Below are positions 10,801 through 21,300 of a DNA stretch of 64,000 nt, in pieces. The position numbers were made by a program, and so were the translations under genes. The DNA is from Lucifuga dentata. Lineage: Eukaryota; Chordata; Actinopteri; Ophidiiformes; Bythitidae. The notes under the pieces were generated by a model. The model saw only the letters and a program-made list of their open reading frames with translations, did no database searches and was not told the DNA's origin. Numbering within the stretch: position 1 is the first letter of the stretch; every line of letters starts with the position of its first letter. The DNA is taken from NCBI GenBank assembly GCA_014773175.1, contig VXCM01003552.1:61245-125244 (forward strand), given 5' to 3'.

Positions 10801-12703
10801 TTTCAAGTGACATGCTATACAGATTTACATTTTCTTATTTGCATTTATGGATCTATTGTGAAACCACTGCAATATTTTAATCTGAAAAAACACACTGATC
10901 CACTTCTACTCGTCCTTGCTGCAGCACCACTGTGCACCCTGAGTGAAAACAAGACTTTTAGACACTGTCTCGTAAGGCCCACCTTTCCTGTAAAGCGCTC
11001 TGTTCTGATTGGCCAGCTGCTTCAGGCCTCAGGTGGCAACACTCACAGAATGAAACGTGGATTCTAGCCAAATACTCGTTCACTAGCCTTGTTTTTTGTG
11101 GTGTGTATAACCACATATGTTACATGTTGACATCAACATGTCACAGAGGTAAATGTCTTATTAAAAGCAAAGTTCAGGTCCTATGAATTTGTCTTGCTGT
11201 ATGTTTTTCTTTTGGTCTCAACCTCAAATTTCACAACAGATAATGTCCAACATATACTGTACGCCAATCTTTTTTTTTTTTTACACAATTAAACTTAGAA
11301 AACATAACAAAATCATATCCTGGATTCATTCAGCATACATAGCTGCATCATTAAAATACATGATTTTCAGAATATAACAGATACAAACTGATATTCCAAA
11401 GATCCAAACTCATCTTCATATATAAATGACACACGATGGTCAGCTAAGAAGACTGTTTTTATAATATTTTCCTCCTCTTGTGGCCTACAGCACCCTGCAG
11501 TGTTGGCATTCAAAGAGGAAGGATATTATACAAAGGACAAAGACTGTGGATTAAAGAACTGCAGCCTAACAGAATTTTGCACGGGGACGTCGTCTCAGTC
11601 TACTGCATGAACCTGGCCAGGAAATGCGGTTATGCAGTGTCAGCCCAGTGCATCGATGGAAAACTCAAAATTCCAGAATGCTTTGAAGGTGAGGCACATT
11701 TTTTTGAAATACAGTATATGAAAATGTAGAACGTATAACACAAAAGGCAGTCCAACAGACAGGGTAGAAAGAACAAGCAATTTTTTTTTATTTTATTTTT
11801 TTATTTCATTGTAACTTCACTGCTCATTCTGAAATCATGTCAAAAATTCCACTGAAGCTCATTTCATGTCACCAAACAATGAGGAAAACCATAAACTGAA
11901 CTAACATGTAAACTCACTTTTACACCTTTTTCACCTTTAAAAGAGCATAATACTTTGCCAAACTTACACATACCTCTGTAATCACTGTAGCTGACATGGA
12001 AGTGGGAATACCTCAGGCATTTAAGAAAATCGATTATGATAAACATCAAGTGATGAGAGCAGAGAACAAAAACTTCCCTGTTTCCTTGGAAACTCACAGG
12101 CTCTGCTTCTACTATAACCAACATAGATAACTTTCAGTCACTGCTGTTTTTGTATAGCAATAACAAATGTCTATTGATAGGTCATCTGGTGATTTCAAAG
12201 ATGAAATATCACTAGCTTTATGTAGTTCAGACTGGCCAATTAAATTACTTTCTTTCATAACTATTACTTTCTGTTCTTATGACACATTTCATGGAAATTT
12301 CATCCTTGTGCCATTTAATGTTTATCACCATTTAGCTTTAGATTATTATAAGAACTTTTTCCTCACTTCTGAGATAATACTAGTGAGTTATCGCTACTCA
12401 GTACAGCGTGAAAACATTAGCATAAAGCACCAGATGAGAACATGTGTAGGTTTTGGGTTTTTGTATTCTCATCCAAATGAGCCAAAAGTACATCCTTGTA
12501 TTATTAAAGAAACTTTTCTTGGCTTCATGCCTGATTAAAACCAGAGTTCTTTCTTTGTAAAAATACTTATTTAAATGCAATAATGGTTAACATTCTAATG
12601 TTTGTGTGTGTGCGTGCATGTGTATGTGTCTTTTCTAGAGCCCAGCGGTATTGATTATACCTTCCATTCGAGTTCTCTTCCATCAGAGATCCAACAGTGC
12701 TAA
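1801..12703 (+). CDS. apoh: Beta-2-glycoprotein I (apolipoprotein H), complete, 8 exons
   Basis: Secreted plasma glycoprotein of five sushi (CCP) domains that binds anionic phospholipid; in mammals it is made in liver and acts in coagulation and clearance of negatively charged particles. Exons: 1801-1870, 3132-3308, 6637-6733, 8143-8219, 9040-9228, 10204-10383, 11491-11688, 12639-12703. All junctions are GT-AG and in phase, giving 350 codons plus TAA (human is 345). Exon 1 is a signal peptide (MASQLTLLLICPALLF...). Exon 2 is domain I; domain II is split between exons 3 and 4 inside its CNEG/YTMTG stretch; exons 5 and 6 are domains III and IV; exons 7 and 8 are the atypical domain V, with HGDVVSVYC, AQCIDGKL and a terminal Cys (IQQC) as in other APOH proteins. 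One domain-splitting intron and this exon count match the human gene. Factor-H-like proteins were considered, but the extra C-terminal disulfide of domain V decides for apoh. The cationic loop of domain V is reduced (see findings). Confidence 0.95.
3339..5141. mobile_element. MITE of the CRE-bearing family, interrupted by a second transposon
   Basis: The ends are inverted: TGCTGCATTCCAG at about 3340 and CTGGAATGCAGCA at about 5128-5140. Internal sequence around GAAGTCGGAGCTCCC and the tract about CACTGTGATTAATATCATT match the copies at 5804-6391 and 47682-48241. A pogo-like element (3571-4512) sits inside it. It starts about 30 bases after apoh exon 2. In this copy the CRE segment has decayed. 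Confidence 0.75.
3571..4512. mobile_element. TA-flanked Tc1/mariner-superfamily element (pogo/Tc2-like ends), nested
   Basis: The left end CAGTATATACTCGACTATAA and the right end TATACTCGAGTATATACGG are inverted copies, and the element is bounded by TA on both sides (3569-3570 and 4513-4514). The body contains GCCGACCCCC motifs and CTGTGATTTTCTGAAAATAA, shared with the copies at 32342 and 51194. No intact transposase is visible, so it is non-autonomous. About 63 bases are repeated around the N at 4324. The pogo/Tc2 assignment is inferred from end sequence and TA target only. Confidence 0.75.
5804..6391. mobile_element. MITE with CRE and YY1-like box, copy 2 (apoh intron 2)
   Basis: The ends GCTGCGTTGACAGACCTC and GAGGTCTGTGAAGGCAGC are inverted copies. 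It holds a perfect TGACGTCA at 5929-5936 followed by ACATGGCGGCGCC. The same block is repeated after the N at 5967 (CRE at 5994-6001), which I read as an assembly artefact. It is inserted into an older repetitive stretch (about 5500-5800 and 6395-6515). Confidence 0.75.
7345..7682 (+). mobile_element. Tc1-like transposon remnant with transposase C-terminus
   Basis: About 7406-7553 decodes, with one frameshift and one stop, to NIVRSCWDNLAHQVLQNL followed by SMPAQVHAVIKAKEG and RIPNTLKFM-stop, the C-terminal signature of fish Tc1 transposases. The 3' end CAGACTTTTGGACCCCACTG is a Tc1-type terminal repeat. The catalytic DDE region is absent. It is a copy of the same deletion derivative as 13254-13752 and lies in apoh intron 3. 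Confidence 0.85.
9275..10048 (+). mobile_element. L1-like LINE insertion with 5' inversion (apoh intron 5)
   Basis: About 9340-9865 on the - strand decodes to the C-terminal part of an L1-type ORF2: IQFKVIHRLHYSKTKLNEIF, a CEKC...H...C knuckle, KMVKYWSDIFGIFSEMFG, HIEPDP, and the end DYFNKVWKPFMVYLKLC before a stop; one frameshift lies near the A run at about 9510-9518. About 9870-10048 runs in + orientation and ends in an A-rich tail. The insertion is bounded by 14-base near-identical direct repeats, GAGTAGTAACAGTA (9261-9274) and GAGTAGTAATAGTA (10049-10062). The layout of target repeat, inverted 5' piece, direct 3' piece, A tail and target repeat is that of twin priming. Confidence 0.85.
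10870..11210. repeat. Dispersed repeat, copy 1 (apoh intron 6)
   Basis: Blocks such as CCACTTCTAC, CTGAGTGAAAACA, AAGGCCC, GCTGCTTCAGGCCT and TATGAATTTGTCTTG recur in the same order and orientation at about 23005-23330. No terminal repeats or coding remnant were identified. Confidence 0.6.
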
Positions 12704-12838
12704 AACGGCTGAAAAGTGCTGAAATACCTGTTAATCCACTGCAGTATCAGGTTTATGCAGTTTGTTCTGATCTCTGAAATTAAAGAACGTGGTCTGATTC
12801 AAGTGGTCTTTTTGTTGTATGTAACAACGTTTAGAAAA

Positions 12839-12844
12839 AATAAA
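12839..12844 (+). terminator. Candidate poly(A) signal of apoh
   Basis: AATAAA lies 135 bases after the apoh stop codon, a plausible distance for a short 3' UTR. No other AATAAA was noticed between it and the stop. Confidence 0.5.
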
Positions 12845-13253
12845 ATTATTTTTCACCTTTAGACATGGTATGTGGGCTTCAAATTTTGTTGCTACAGTTT
12901 CTGTTGTAATTTTACTGGAGTAAATCAACTATGACAAAATCCAGTGGTCACACTTCTCAAGGATAATAGTTGAGTTTTGTGAATGTTATATTGTGTAACA
13001 TATTCAATATGTTTAAAGCAACAATTCTCATGGCACAAGAGAAAAGTGTAGAAAGTTGTGTACAAAACACACAGTTATGGTGTTCAAAACTGCTCATTCC
13101 AATGCTAAAGGCAAACTGGATTACAATACATTACATTACAATACATTACAATAGGTTTGCAGCTCATTTGCTTTATGTAAATGGTTTTTCTCATAGATAT
13201 TACCAGATATGTTCACAGATTTATGTACAGGAGAACATCATCTGCATATATAT

Positions 13254-13752
13254 AGAGTGGGGCCCAAAAGTCTGAGACCACTGTCTGAGATCAATGCTTC
13301 TATTTTGCATTCTTTTTGAATTTAATACAAGTTTTTTCATTACAAATGATAATATCATCTTAACAATTAGAGTGAAAAGTTGAATCTTTGAAAAATGTAC
13401 ATGAATTCAGAATATCTTAGTATTTGGTACGAATGTCAGAATATCGTAGTATTTGGTTTGAATGTCAGAATATCGTAGTATTTGGTACGAATGTCAGAAT
13501 ATCGTAGTATTTGGTACGAATGTCAGAATATCTTAGTATTTGGTACGCCCTCCTTTAGCTTTAATGACAGCATCACTTCAGCTGGCATGGACTCCACAAG
13601 TTTGTGCAAAACCTGATGAGCCAAGTTATCCCAGCATGATGTGACAATGTTCCAAAGAGCTTCTATGATATCAGACTTTCTGATTATTTCCACATTTACA
13701 TGGAAAACATCACAGATTTTCTATGTGGTCTCAGACATTTAAGATCCCACTG
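13254..13752 (-). mobile_element. Tc1-like deletion derivative with both terminal repeats
   Basis: Ends: AGTGGGGCCCAAAAGTCTGA on the left; the right end read on the - strand starts AGTGGGATCTTAAATGTCTGA. Both continue into GACCAC and are flanked by TA. The - strand encodes EALWNIVTSCWDNLAHQVL and VESMPAE, the C-terminus of a Tc1 transposase; the rest of the gene is deleted. It shares its internal structure with the copy in apoh intron 3. Confidence 0.85.
13408..13546. repeat. 29-bp minisatellite inside the Tc1 derivative
   Basis: About 4.8 tandem copies of a 29-base unit containing CAGAATATCGTAGTATTTGG, differing at single bases (CGTAG/CTTAG, GGTAC/GGTTT). In the related copy at 7345-7682 the corresponding sequence is present once, so the expansion is specific to this copy. 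Confidence 0.85.
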
Positions 13753-16127
13753 TATATACTGTACATGGTAGGTGTTGGTAATCTAGTGTGAGATCAAAAA
13801 GTCTTAAAGATTAAAGATTTTGATCTTTTGAAATTGTTTCACAGTTTGCAGTTAAAAGTTTGGTACAAAAATCTGGCACAAGAAATTCTTGAAAAACAAT
13901 AATAAACAAAAAATGTAGAAGGATTTTACAAACGCTTGCAAAAAATATACAGATGAAATGATTGATTCTAAAAGGAAAATTTAAAAGCTATTCAAGAAAA
14001 TTCTTCACGATTCTAAAAATAAAAATCCCTCCACACTTGTCAAGTAAGACATTTTGTTCAAGTTGTTCACATTCAGTGTGTAAACAACGAATGAGCCCTC
14101 AAAAAGAAATATCATATACCAAAATTTGTAATCGTATCTAGTAAAGAATTTTTTCCCCAGCGCAGTCTTGTGACAAAAAAAAAAAAAAAANAAAAAAAAA
14201 AAAAAAAAGCCAAATTCAAATCATATTTACAAAAAAGATTTTAGACTTCAGAGGATTTAATATGCAGCTTTGTGCTCTTTTCTGAGAAAGTACTGTTCAC
14301 ATTTTGATAAATTGGCTAGGGAATTTATTCTGAAAAGCTGATTCCATTTTGTACATAAAACATAAAACTATAGTATTAGCTCCAACATTCCTAAATTGTC
14401 CATTTTGGTAAAATACAGGCTTTTTTGGGAAATGGTTTTTGTTTTTGAAATGATTTTTTCTTTGATGGTTGCTACTGTACATATTGTTGTACTTGTGCTT
14501 TGGAATGCATGTCAGAAACAAACAGGTTGAACTCAGAAAGTGGGTTCAACGGGGTGAAACGACTCAAAATGAGAGTATGAGCTTCATCTGAACACTTTGG
14601 TAAGCGTTTCTGTGGTAGTTTTGAACTATGATTAACTTTAGAACAGGATACTTCAACCTTCAGATGAGAGGTAATCTGGGAACAAAAATATTGAAATTCT
14701 GCTCCATAACACAGGCGACAGCATACATGAGGGGTAAGGCTGCTAAAAATGCTGAGATATACAACTTGCTGGGGGGGGGNGGGGGGGGGGGGGGGTTATG
14801 ACAGGATAAAACTGAATGGGATTAATAACTTTGGCAGCTGTTCAAGAAAATTTCCCTATTCTGTTTTTAAAAAAGGAGGAACTGAGAGATCTTACTCAGT
14901 GCTTACAAAGGCATAAAGCTCCACGTATGAGTTACACAACACAATGACTGAAAGAGTTACTACACGTTCAGTCTCTAGTGAGGTCTTATTTCCTCAAATG
15001 TTATCACAAATTCATTCCACGTGTATTCTCTGCAGTGTACACACTGTTGTTTGTCTCAGTGGCCGTGCAAAGTGATGGAACAAAACTTTTGATATCATTG
15101 TTGATATATTTGCTGTGAAGGTTGTTCAGTACCAATTTAGGTACAAAGATTAAACTGTTCAAAACGTATTTAAGCACTTTGGTAAGCATAGGAATCTATA
15201 ATAAAATATATAACACAACCAGGAAAGTGTTTGCAACCTCCCTATTTTTAAACTCAAGGGCCCTATTCTTGCCTTGCATTAAACCTCTGGATCCCAAAAC
15301 CCGCCAGCGGGTTTGAAAGGCATGTTTTCTTTAAAATGTTTTTGCCAAAATTACACCATTTGTCATAGCCAGAAACTTTAAAAATCAACATTATCATCGG
15401 GTTTTCAAGTTTCTGACCGTCTTTGAACTAACCATGTGTGTCTAACACTTCTGTAAGGAAACGTAACCACATCTAAGCTTAGAATAGTGATATTTCCTCA
15501 AAATCACTTTATTATAAATGTCTCATTTAAAAATATGCTAAAAAATAAACACTTTGTGCAATCCAGATTCTGTAAAAAGCAACAAATTCTGCATTTTTCG
15601 CCGCAACTAGCAAGCCTGGAGTGCCTCTGTGTTCTTTAACAGTCATGTGACAATAATTCAGCAAGTCATTGACTGAATGCAGACTGCACAGCAGATTGGG
15701 CCTATTGCTTATAGAGATTATAGGTTGTAAAAATGTAAATAGTTCAGTATGTATAGTCCCTTTTTTAATTTTTCTATTTTATTTTTCCAGTATTGTGGGC
15801 ACTTGGAAAAATGTTGTATATATAGATTACATCTTTTTTTTTTTTTTTAAAAAATTNCAAAAGACATTTTTGAGTTCTTCCTACATATAGCCATGATTGT
15901 GCTGCTTCCATAGAGGTGTAGGACTTGCAGGTACAGTGAAAAATGAGCCACAGTGATAAAAATGTGACAGGAGCAAAAACCGCCAAGAAAGTGCTTGGGG
16001 TCCAAGCAATCTGTATCCAAATATATGATCCAAATGACAAAAACCATAAGTTAACACAAGGTGTAAATCCTTAATCCAATCCTTAGTAATCTAATTCTCA
16101 GTAAATTTGGATCTGCTTTCTGAAGGT

Positions 16128-16562
16128 TTTGCATGTTTGAGCCCAATACCTGCATACGTTATGTTACTGCTAACCATTTTCCACAACAAATCAAATATTC
16201 AGATGATAAATCCACCTTAAAATTCAAATGTTTTGTCTGCTAATATGTATATCTGATTGTAGAAGGCACAGTTGTTCCAATTTCTCGGTAAAAACATTTT
16301 GCTGCTGGGTCTATATTCCTTGGCAGAGATATATTTTCTTCAGTATAGCTCCATGTTGGATCGGTTAAACCAAGTAACTCTGAAAAAACATTTATAGATG
16401 TCTTGTTCGCTGTGATGATTACTCAACTCAAGCATGCTTCACGTCTCTACAAGTTGATTTTTATAGCGTATTGGAATAAACCAAAACTAATGGCTCGGTA
16501 ACATGGATGCAGGTTTATATTTATTGGGCTCAAACATGCTAAATCATTAATTGGTCCTTTAA
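16128..16562. mobile_element. TTAA-type MITE, diverged copy
   Basis: The right end GGCTCAAACATGCTAAATCA runs to GGTCCTTTAA at 16562, and the left side holds GCATGTTTGAGCCC. Internal order (GTTACTGCTAACCATTTTCC, then AAGTTGATTTTTATAGCGTA) matches the clean copy at 29433-30010. Substitutions are many, suggesting an older insertion. Confidence 0.65.
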
Positions 16563-17043
16563 AAGTTATTGATTTTTTTTTTAAATATACTGTACATTTT
16601 TGTGTTATTGGCTTCATGTATTTGCATCCAATCACAAAAGTTACATAATCAAAGTTGCCTTTAGTGTCACATGGTCCAAATGCTGTTTCAGGGATTTGTT
16701 TTCCTGTTACTGGTTTCATGTATGTAATTGTAGATCAGAGCTATGAAAGCAGAAGTGATTTACCAAGAAAAATGTTTATCATGAAATAGAAAAATGTGCA
16801 TGTGACTCATGAGCCATGGCTTTTTTGCATCATTATTGTGACACAAATGGCACCTACGTCAGAGAATGTACATAACTCAAGGTATGGAGCTGGTTCATAA
16901 GAAAAGTGAGAACTGGTAGCTGCAGTGCATACACAGCTTTTAAACTTTTACTATATTAAACCGTTGCTGGATTCACCATGGCTCTTTGATTTAGGTAAGG
17001 GTTTTTTTTTTCTCTATTTCTATACTTTTCTATAATAAAAGGG

Positions 17044-17497
17044 TTAAAGGACCAACCAGAGATTTTGAGACCAATAAATATTAACATGTTATGTTACTGC
17101 TAACTGTTTTCCAACACGCATTACTGCAGCAATACATTATTTTTCATACCTTCTAGACAGCCGTTGGTTTTAGTTCATTCTTAGTATGTTATTAAAAGAC
17201 TTGCAGAGAGCTTGAGATATGTAATCCATCACAGTGAATCACGTTTCATTTTAATTTTTTTCTCAACATTATTTAATTTAGCCAGTCCAACACAGAGCTA
17301 CATGCAAGAAAATGTGAGAATATTGTCCCAGGAGCAAACTCCTTTTACCAAGAAATTAAAACCGTGCCTTTTACTTGTAATTGTTAGCAAGTGAAACATT
17401 GAATTTTACGGTGGATGTATCACATGAATATTTGATTTTGAAAGATTAGGGTATTTATTGGGCTCAGAGATGCAAAACTACCAGTATAGTTCTTTCA
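17044..17497. mobile_element. TTAA-type MITE, diverged copy
   Basis: It starts TTAAAGGACCAACCAG and contains GTTACTGCTAACTGTTTTCC, a GTTGGTTTTAGTTCATTC block and TATTTGATTTTGAAAGATTA in the family order. The right end (TATAGTTCTTTCAAC) is decayed. Confidence 0.65.
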
Positions 17498-17889
17498 ACA
17501 CTGATCATTTTAAATTACTTTGCTCTGCTTTGTCCTCAAAAATTAAACCATGAAGTTCAGAAATCATAAAGATGTTACAGATATTTTAATTCAGCGCTGG
17601 GATTTTAGAATGAAATTTCAGAGAATAAATCTTTTGTGTGCCAAATGTGACACTGAAAAATATGTTTTGCAACTGCAAGTTCCCTTCCTGTTATTAAATC
17701 AATCCCATATTTAAGATAAGATAGATCCAACGCTAAATGTTGCATTGTGTGATTTTGTTTTAATATGAACTGAAATGTTGAATAACTAAATTAAAAAATA
17801 ATTTAATGAATTATGTAATATTTAACAAATATGTAAGCATGTTTGTTAAAACTAGGATTTATAAAAATATGAAAGGAGAATTAGGAAAT

Positions 17890-18022
17890 AATCTTTTATA
17901 ATATATAAATATATTATAATATAATATATAAATATAATAAATATAAATATAATATAATAAATACAGTATAATATAATATAATATAATATAATATAATATA
18001 ATATAACATAATATAATATAAT
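17890..18022. repeat. AT-only satellite-like tract (ATAAT units)
   Basis: A nearly pure A/T stretch made of TATAATA units with a 5-base period over about 17957-18020. It is low complexity only. Confidence 0.8.
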
Positions 18023-18331
18023 AATCTTTCAAAATAACATGTCTCCACCAGGGAATATCGTCCCAGGAGAAGACGGCTTTAACCAGAGATATTAAAACAT
18101 CCGTGCTTTCTACAGTCATGCTGAAGTTTTGCAGGCAAAACTTTGAATTTTAAAGTGAACATTTGATTTTGAAAGATTAGGGATTTGGCAAAACAACAGG
18201 ATACAATTGGAAAATCATTGTCAGTAACACAATGTGTATGGGGACAGTATTTATTGGGCTTAATTAGGAGAAATTACCATTAAAGTTGGGTTCATTCCTT
18301 TTTCTCTAAGTTTTAAGGTGACCCAACAACA

Positions 18332-21300
18332 ATGGAAACCATGGAATTTGAGGACGACTTTGAAGACCACAGCCCATCGAAAACTCACAAATATTCAGGT
18401 ATAAATGCATGGCTAATGCAAACATGGATGCACACAGTAGACATGTATCTGCAATAGCTACAGAAGGATGGTTTGGTTTGAAGTCTAACCACAGTGCCTT
18501 TGATGGTAGTGTACAGTTTTAGGCCTGTAAGAGCTGTTGCAGTGTGTCTGGGGTTGCTGTGTTTTCTCCTGCTGGCTGGAATCATCGGCCTGATCCTGCA
18601 CTGTAAGTTGGACTTGCCAGTGATCTGAAATGTCTGAGTTATGGAAGCTGTGAAAGGCAGCTAAGCGCAAATTAGGATTCTCTTCAGGGAGAGAGAATCT
18701 CTCTTTGATTTGTCTCTTCAATTGTTTCCTGAAATATTTTTTTAGGGAGTTTTTCCTTGTCTTCTTAGAGAGTTTGGGCTGGGTCTGGAACTGTTCATGT
18801 GTGGGCCTTGTAAAGCCCTTTTGAACCATTGATATCGGGCTATAGAAATAAACTTGACTGTTGTGAATTAAAGACCAAAAAAATAAAAGTCATGCAGTAA
18901 AATTTCTGTTTGGATTCATTTGTTTTTGGTCCGGACCACAGTCCACTTATTGAGAATGGTGGCTATAGACTTTTCATCTTCCTTCCGTTATCTTTCATGG
19001 CTTCTTTTACAGGCTTCCGATGTGTTTAACAAAACATCACACTTTGTATTTTTATTCGTTTGCAGGTTGCCAAAAAGAAGCAAACCAACAAATAAGTTAC
19101 AGTGCTATGACTTACCAACAAGAAACAAAGAGTCACAACTTGAGCAAAGAGAGAGACGAGTTAGAAACCAGATACAGCAACCTGACCAGGGAGAGAGACC
19201 AATTACAGACCAGTTACCACAATCTGACCAGGGAGAGAGACCAATTACAGACCAGTTACCACAATCTGACCAGGGAGAGAGACCAGTTACAGACCAGTAA
19301 CAACCACCTGACCAAAGAGAGAGACCAGTTACAAACCAGTTACAATAAGATGACCACAGAGAAAGACCAATTACTGACAAGTTACAACAATGTGACCAGA
19401 GAAAGAAACCAGTTACAGGCCAGTTACATCAACCTGACTAGAGAGAATGATCAGTTATGGACCAGTTTCAACAACGTAACCACAGAGAAAGACCAGTTAC
19501 AGAGAAGTTACAACAATGCAATCAGAGAGAGAGAGACCAGTTACAAACCAGTTACCACAATCTGACCAGGGAGAGAGACCAGTCACAGACCAGTAACAAC
19601 CACCTGACCAAAGAGAGAGACCAGTTACAAACCAGTTACAATAAGATGACCACAGAGAAAGACCAATTACTGACAAGTTACAACAATGTGACCAGAGAGA
19701 GAAACCAGTTACAGACCAGCTGTAATAACTTCACTCAAGAGAGAGACAAGCTACAAGAGGAAATCCAAAGCCTGAAGCAGAGGATAACAGGCATGAACAA
19801 TAGGCAAAACACTGCCAAATCCATTTAACCTGTGCCATTAAATTGCAGTATTTGCTCTTGGAATTTTAAATGTAAATGTAAACGTATCATCAAAATATGA
19901 TGGCAATACCATTGATCTGAAAGGTAAGCTAAAACTTACCAGCTCTGATTTTCTGATTCCTTTCTTCTTCAGACCTGGATAAATGCTCACAGGGATGGCA
20001 CAGGTTTCAGAACAGCTGTTACTTCATTTCTCCAAAGCTTAAAACCTGGAATCAGGGCAAGCAGGACTGTGTGCGCCAAGACGCTAACCTGGTGATCATC
20101 AATAGCAGAAATGAGCATGTGAGAGACAGTTTACACACTCTGTTTAAGCAGGTTTTTGTTGAGTTTGTACCTTTTGTTGCTGGGTTAGTTCTGTGTTCTC
20201 ATTCCTGCAATCTCAAATTTGAGGTCAGCCAAGTTCTGAACAGCACCAATCAGTCTCTATCAAAACTGCTGAAATTACTTTCAACCCGAGCGGTCCCAGT
20301 ACCTGGATCCCAACTCAGGTTTCCAAGAAAAGTTTCCAAAATTTCAAGTTTTGTCACACCGTACAGTATGTCAGAGCTTCAACCCAATTCTGAGACATTT
20401 GTTGTTCAATCTAACCACCAAAGATGGTGCTATAGCCCTAGGAATGGATGCATGGACCCTCCAGGACAGTGGGCCCACAAGTTTCAGATTACCCAGAAGT
20501 AATTGTGACAGCAGAATCAGCAGGCCGAAGCCCTTACCTTTCCATACATACCAAAATTGTCTCTAGACCAAGTGTAACCCTAATCGAACCCAAACCCTAA
20601 CCCTAACCCGCACAGCCAAAGCGATGCAGAAGGTGTCACTGTTAGCCCTGGATATCAGGCCCTTCAACAAAGGTTTCCCGCTCGTACTGGAAAATGTCTG
20701 GCCATGATGCTGTGCTCTGACTGCTGATTTGACTCCTTTAGCTTTGTTAGCTAGCATCATGAGTGTTAGCATTAGCTTCAGTGCCATGGAACACTACTTG
20801 GGACTTCAGTCTTTACATTTGGGGTGTGTCAAAATCTTCCTGCATAAATGCTTTGAGTGTTAGATCTTGAAATGAACTTCAAATTTAAAACCTGAAACTA
20901 ATGTGGAATGTTCTGAAATTCTAAACTTCACCGCTCCAATAGTGTTTGGAAAGTGAATGTCAAAAACGTAATATATATGTTACCCAAACTGCAAAATTGA
21001 TGGTATTGTCCTTTAAATTGTTTTTAAAATTCTGTGCATATAATTTGCTGGTATGTATGCTTAACTTAATCTGTTGCTTAAATGTTTTCTTTGTACTATT
21101 TTTCATCCTCAGGATTTTTTAAAGGTCTTAACTACTAAAGTCTGGATTGGGCTGTCTGATCAAGACAAAGAGGGCAGGTGGAAGTGGGTGGATGGATCAG
21201 GACTCACTATTGAGTAAGAAACTGAACAAGAATGTGGCCATTTTTGTGCAACCCTGTGACATATCTTTGCTTATATGCTGCTGGAGATAAGTACAGTACA

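Larger units (their letters stand above)
12704..18331. other. Spacer between apoh and the C-type lectin gene
   Basis: About 5.6 kb with no supported exon. It contains the apoh 3' end and poly(A) signal, a Tc1 deletion derivative (13254-13752) with an internal minisatellite, a homopolymer joint at the N at 14191, a G run with an N at 14780, a homopolymer/N joint at 15857, two TTAA-type MITE copies (16128-16562, 17044-17497), a decayed relative of them (about 18050-18280), and an AT-rich ATAAT repeat (about 17890-18022). All reading frames here are short and compositionally random. Confidence 0.7.

Noticed and set aside
18485..18829. 114-codon - strand frame over lectin exon 2 and intron
   Set aside because: It overlaps the transmembrane exon in antisense, has no recognisable family, and its composition is ordinary for non-coding sequence.
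19105..19380. - strand frame of WSVIGLSPWSD-type repeats
   Set aside because: It is the complement of the 42-bp neck repeats of the lectin; the + strand fits a known receptor architecture.
19173..19762. CRISPR-like array of regular 42-bp repeats
   Set aside because: Units are contiguous with no spacers, code for heptads in a eukaryotic exon, and are joined to a lectin domain.
20071..20502. Extension of lectin exon 4 to a 143-codon frame
   Set aside because: The GT donor at 20119 is required to join the next lectin-domain exon in phase; the extension has no lectin features and is intron.
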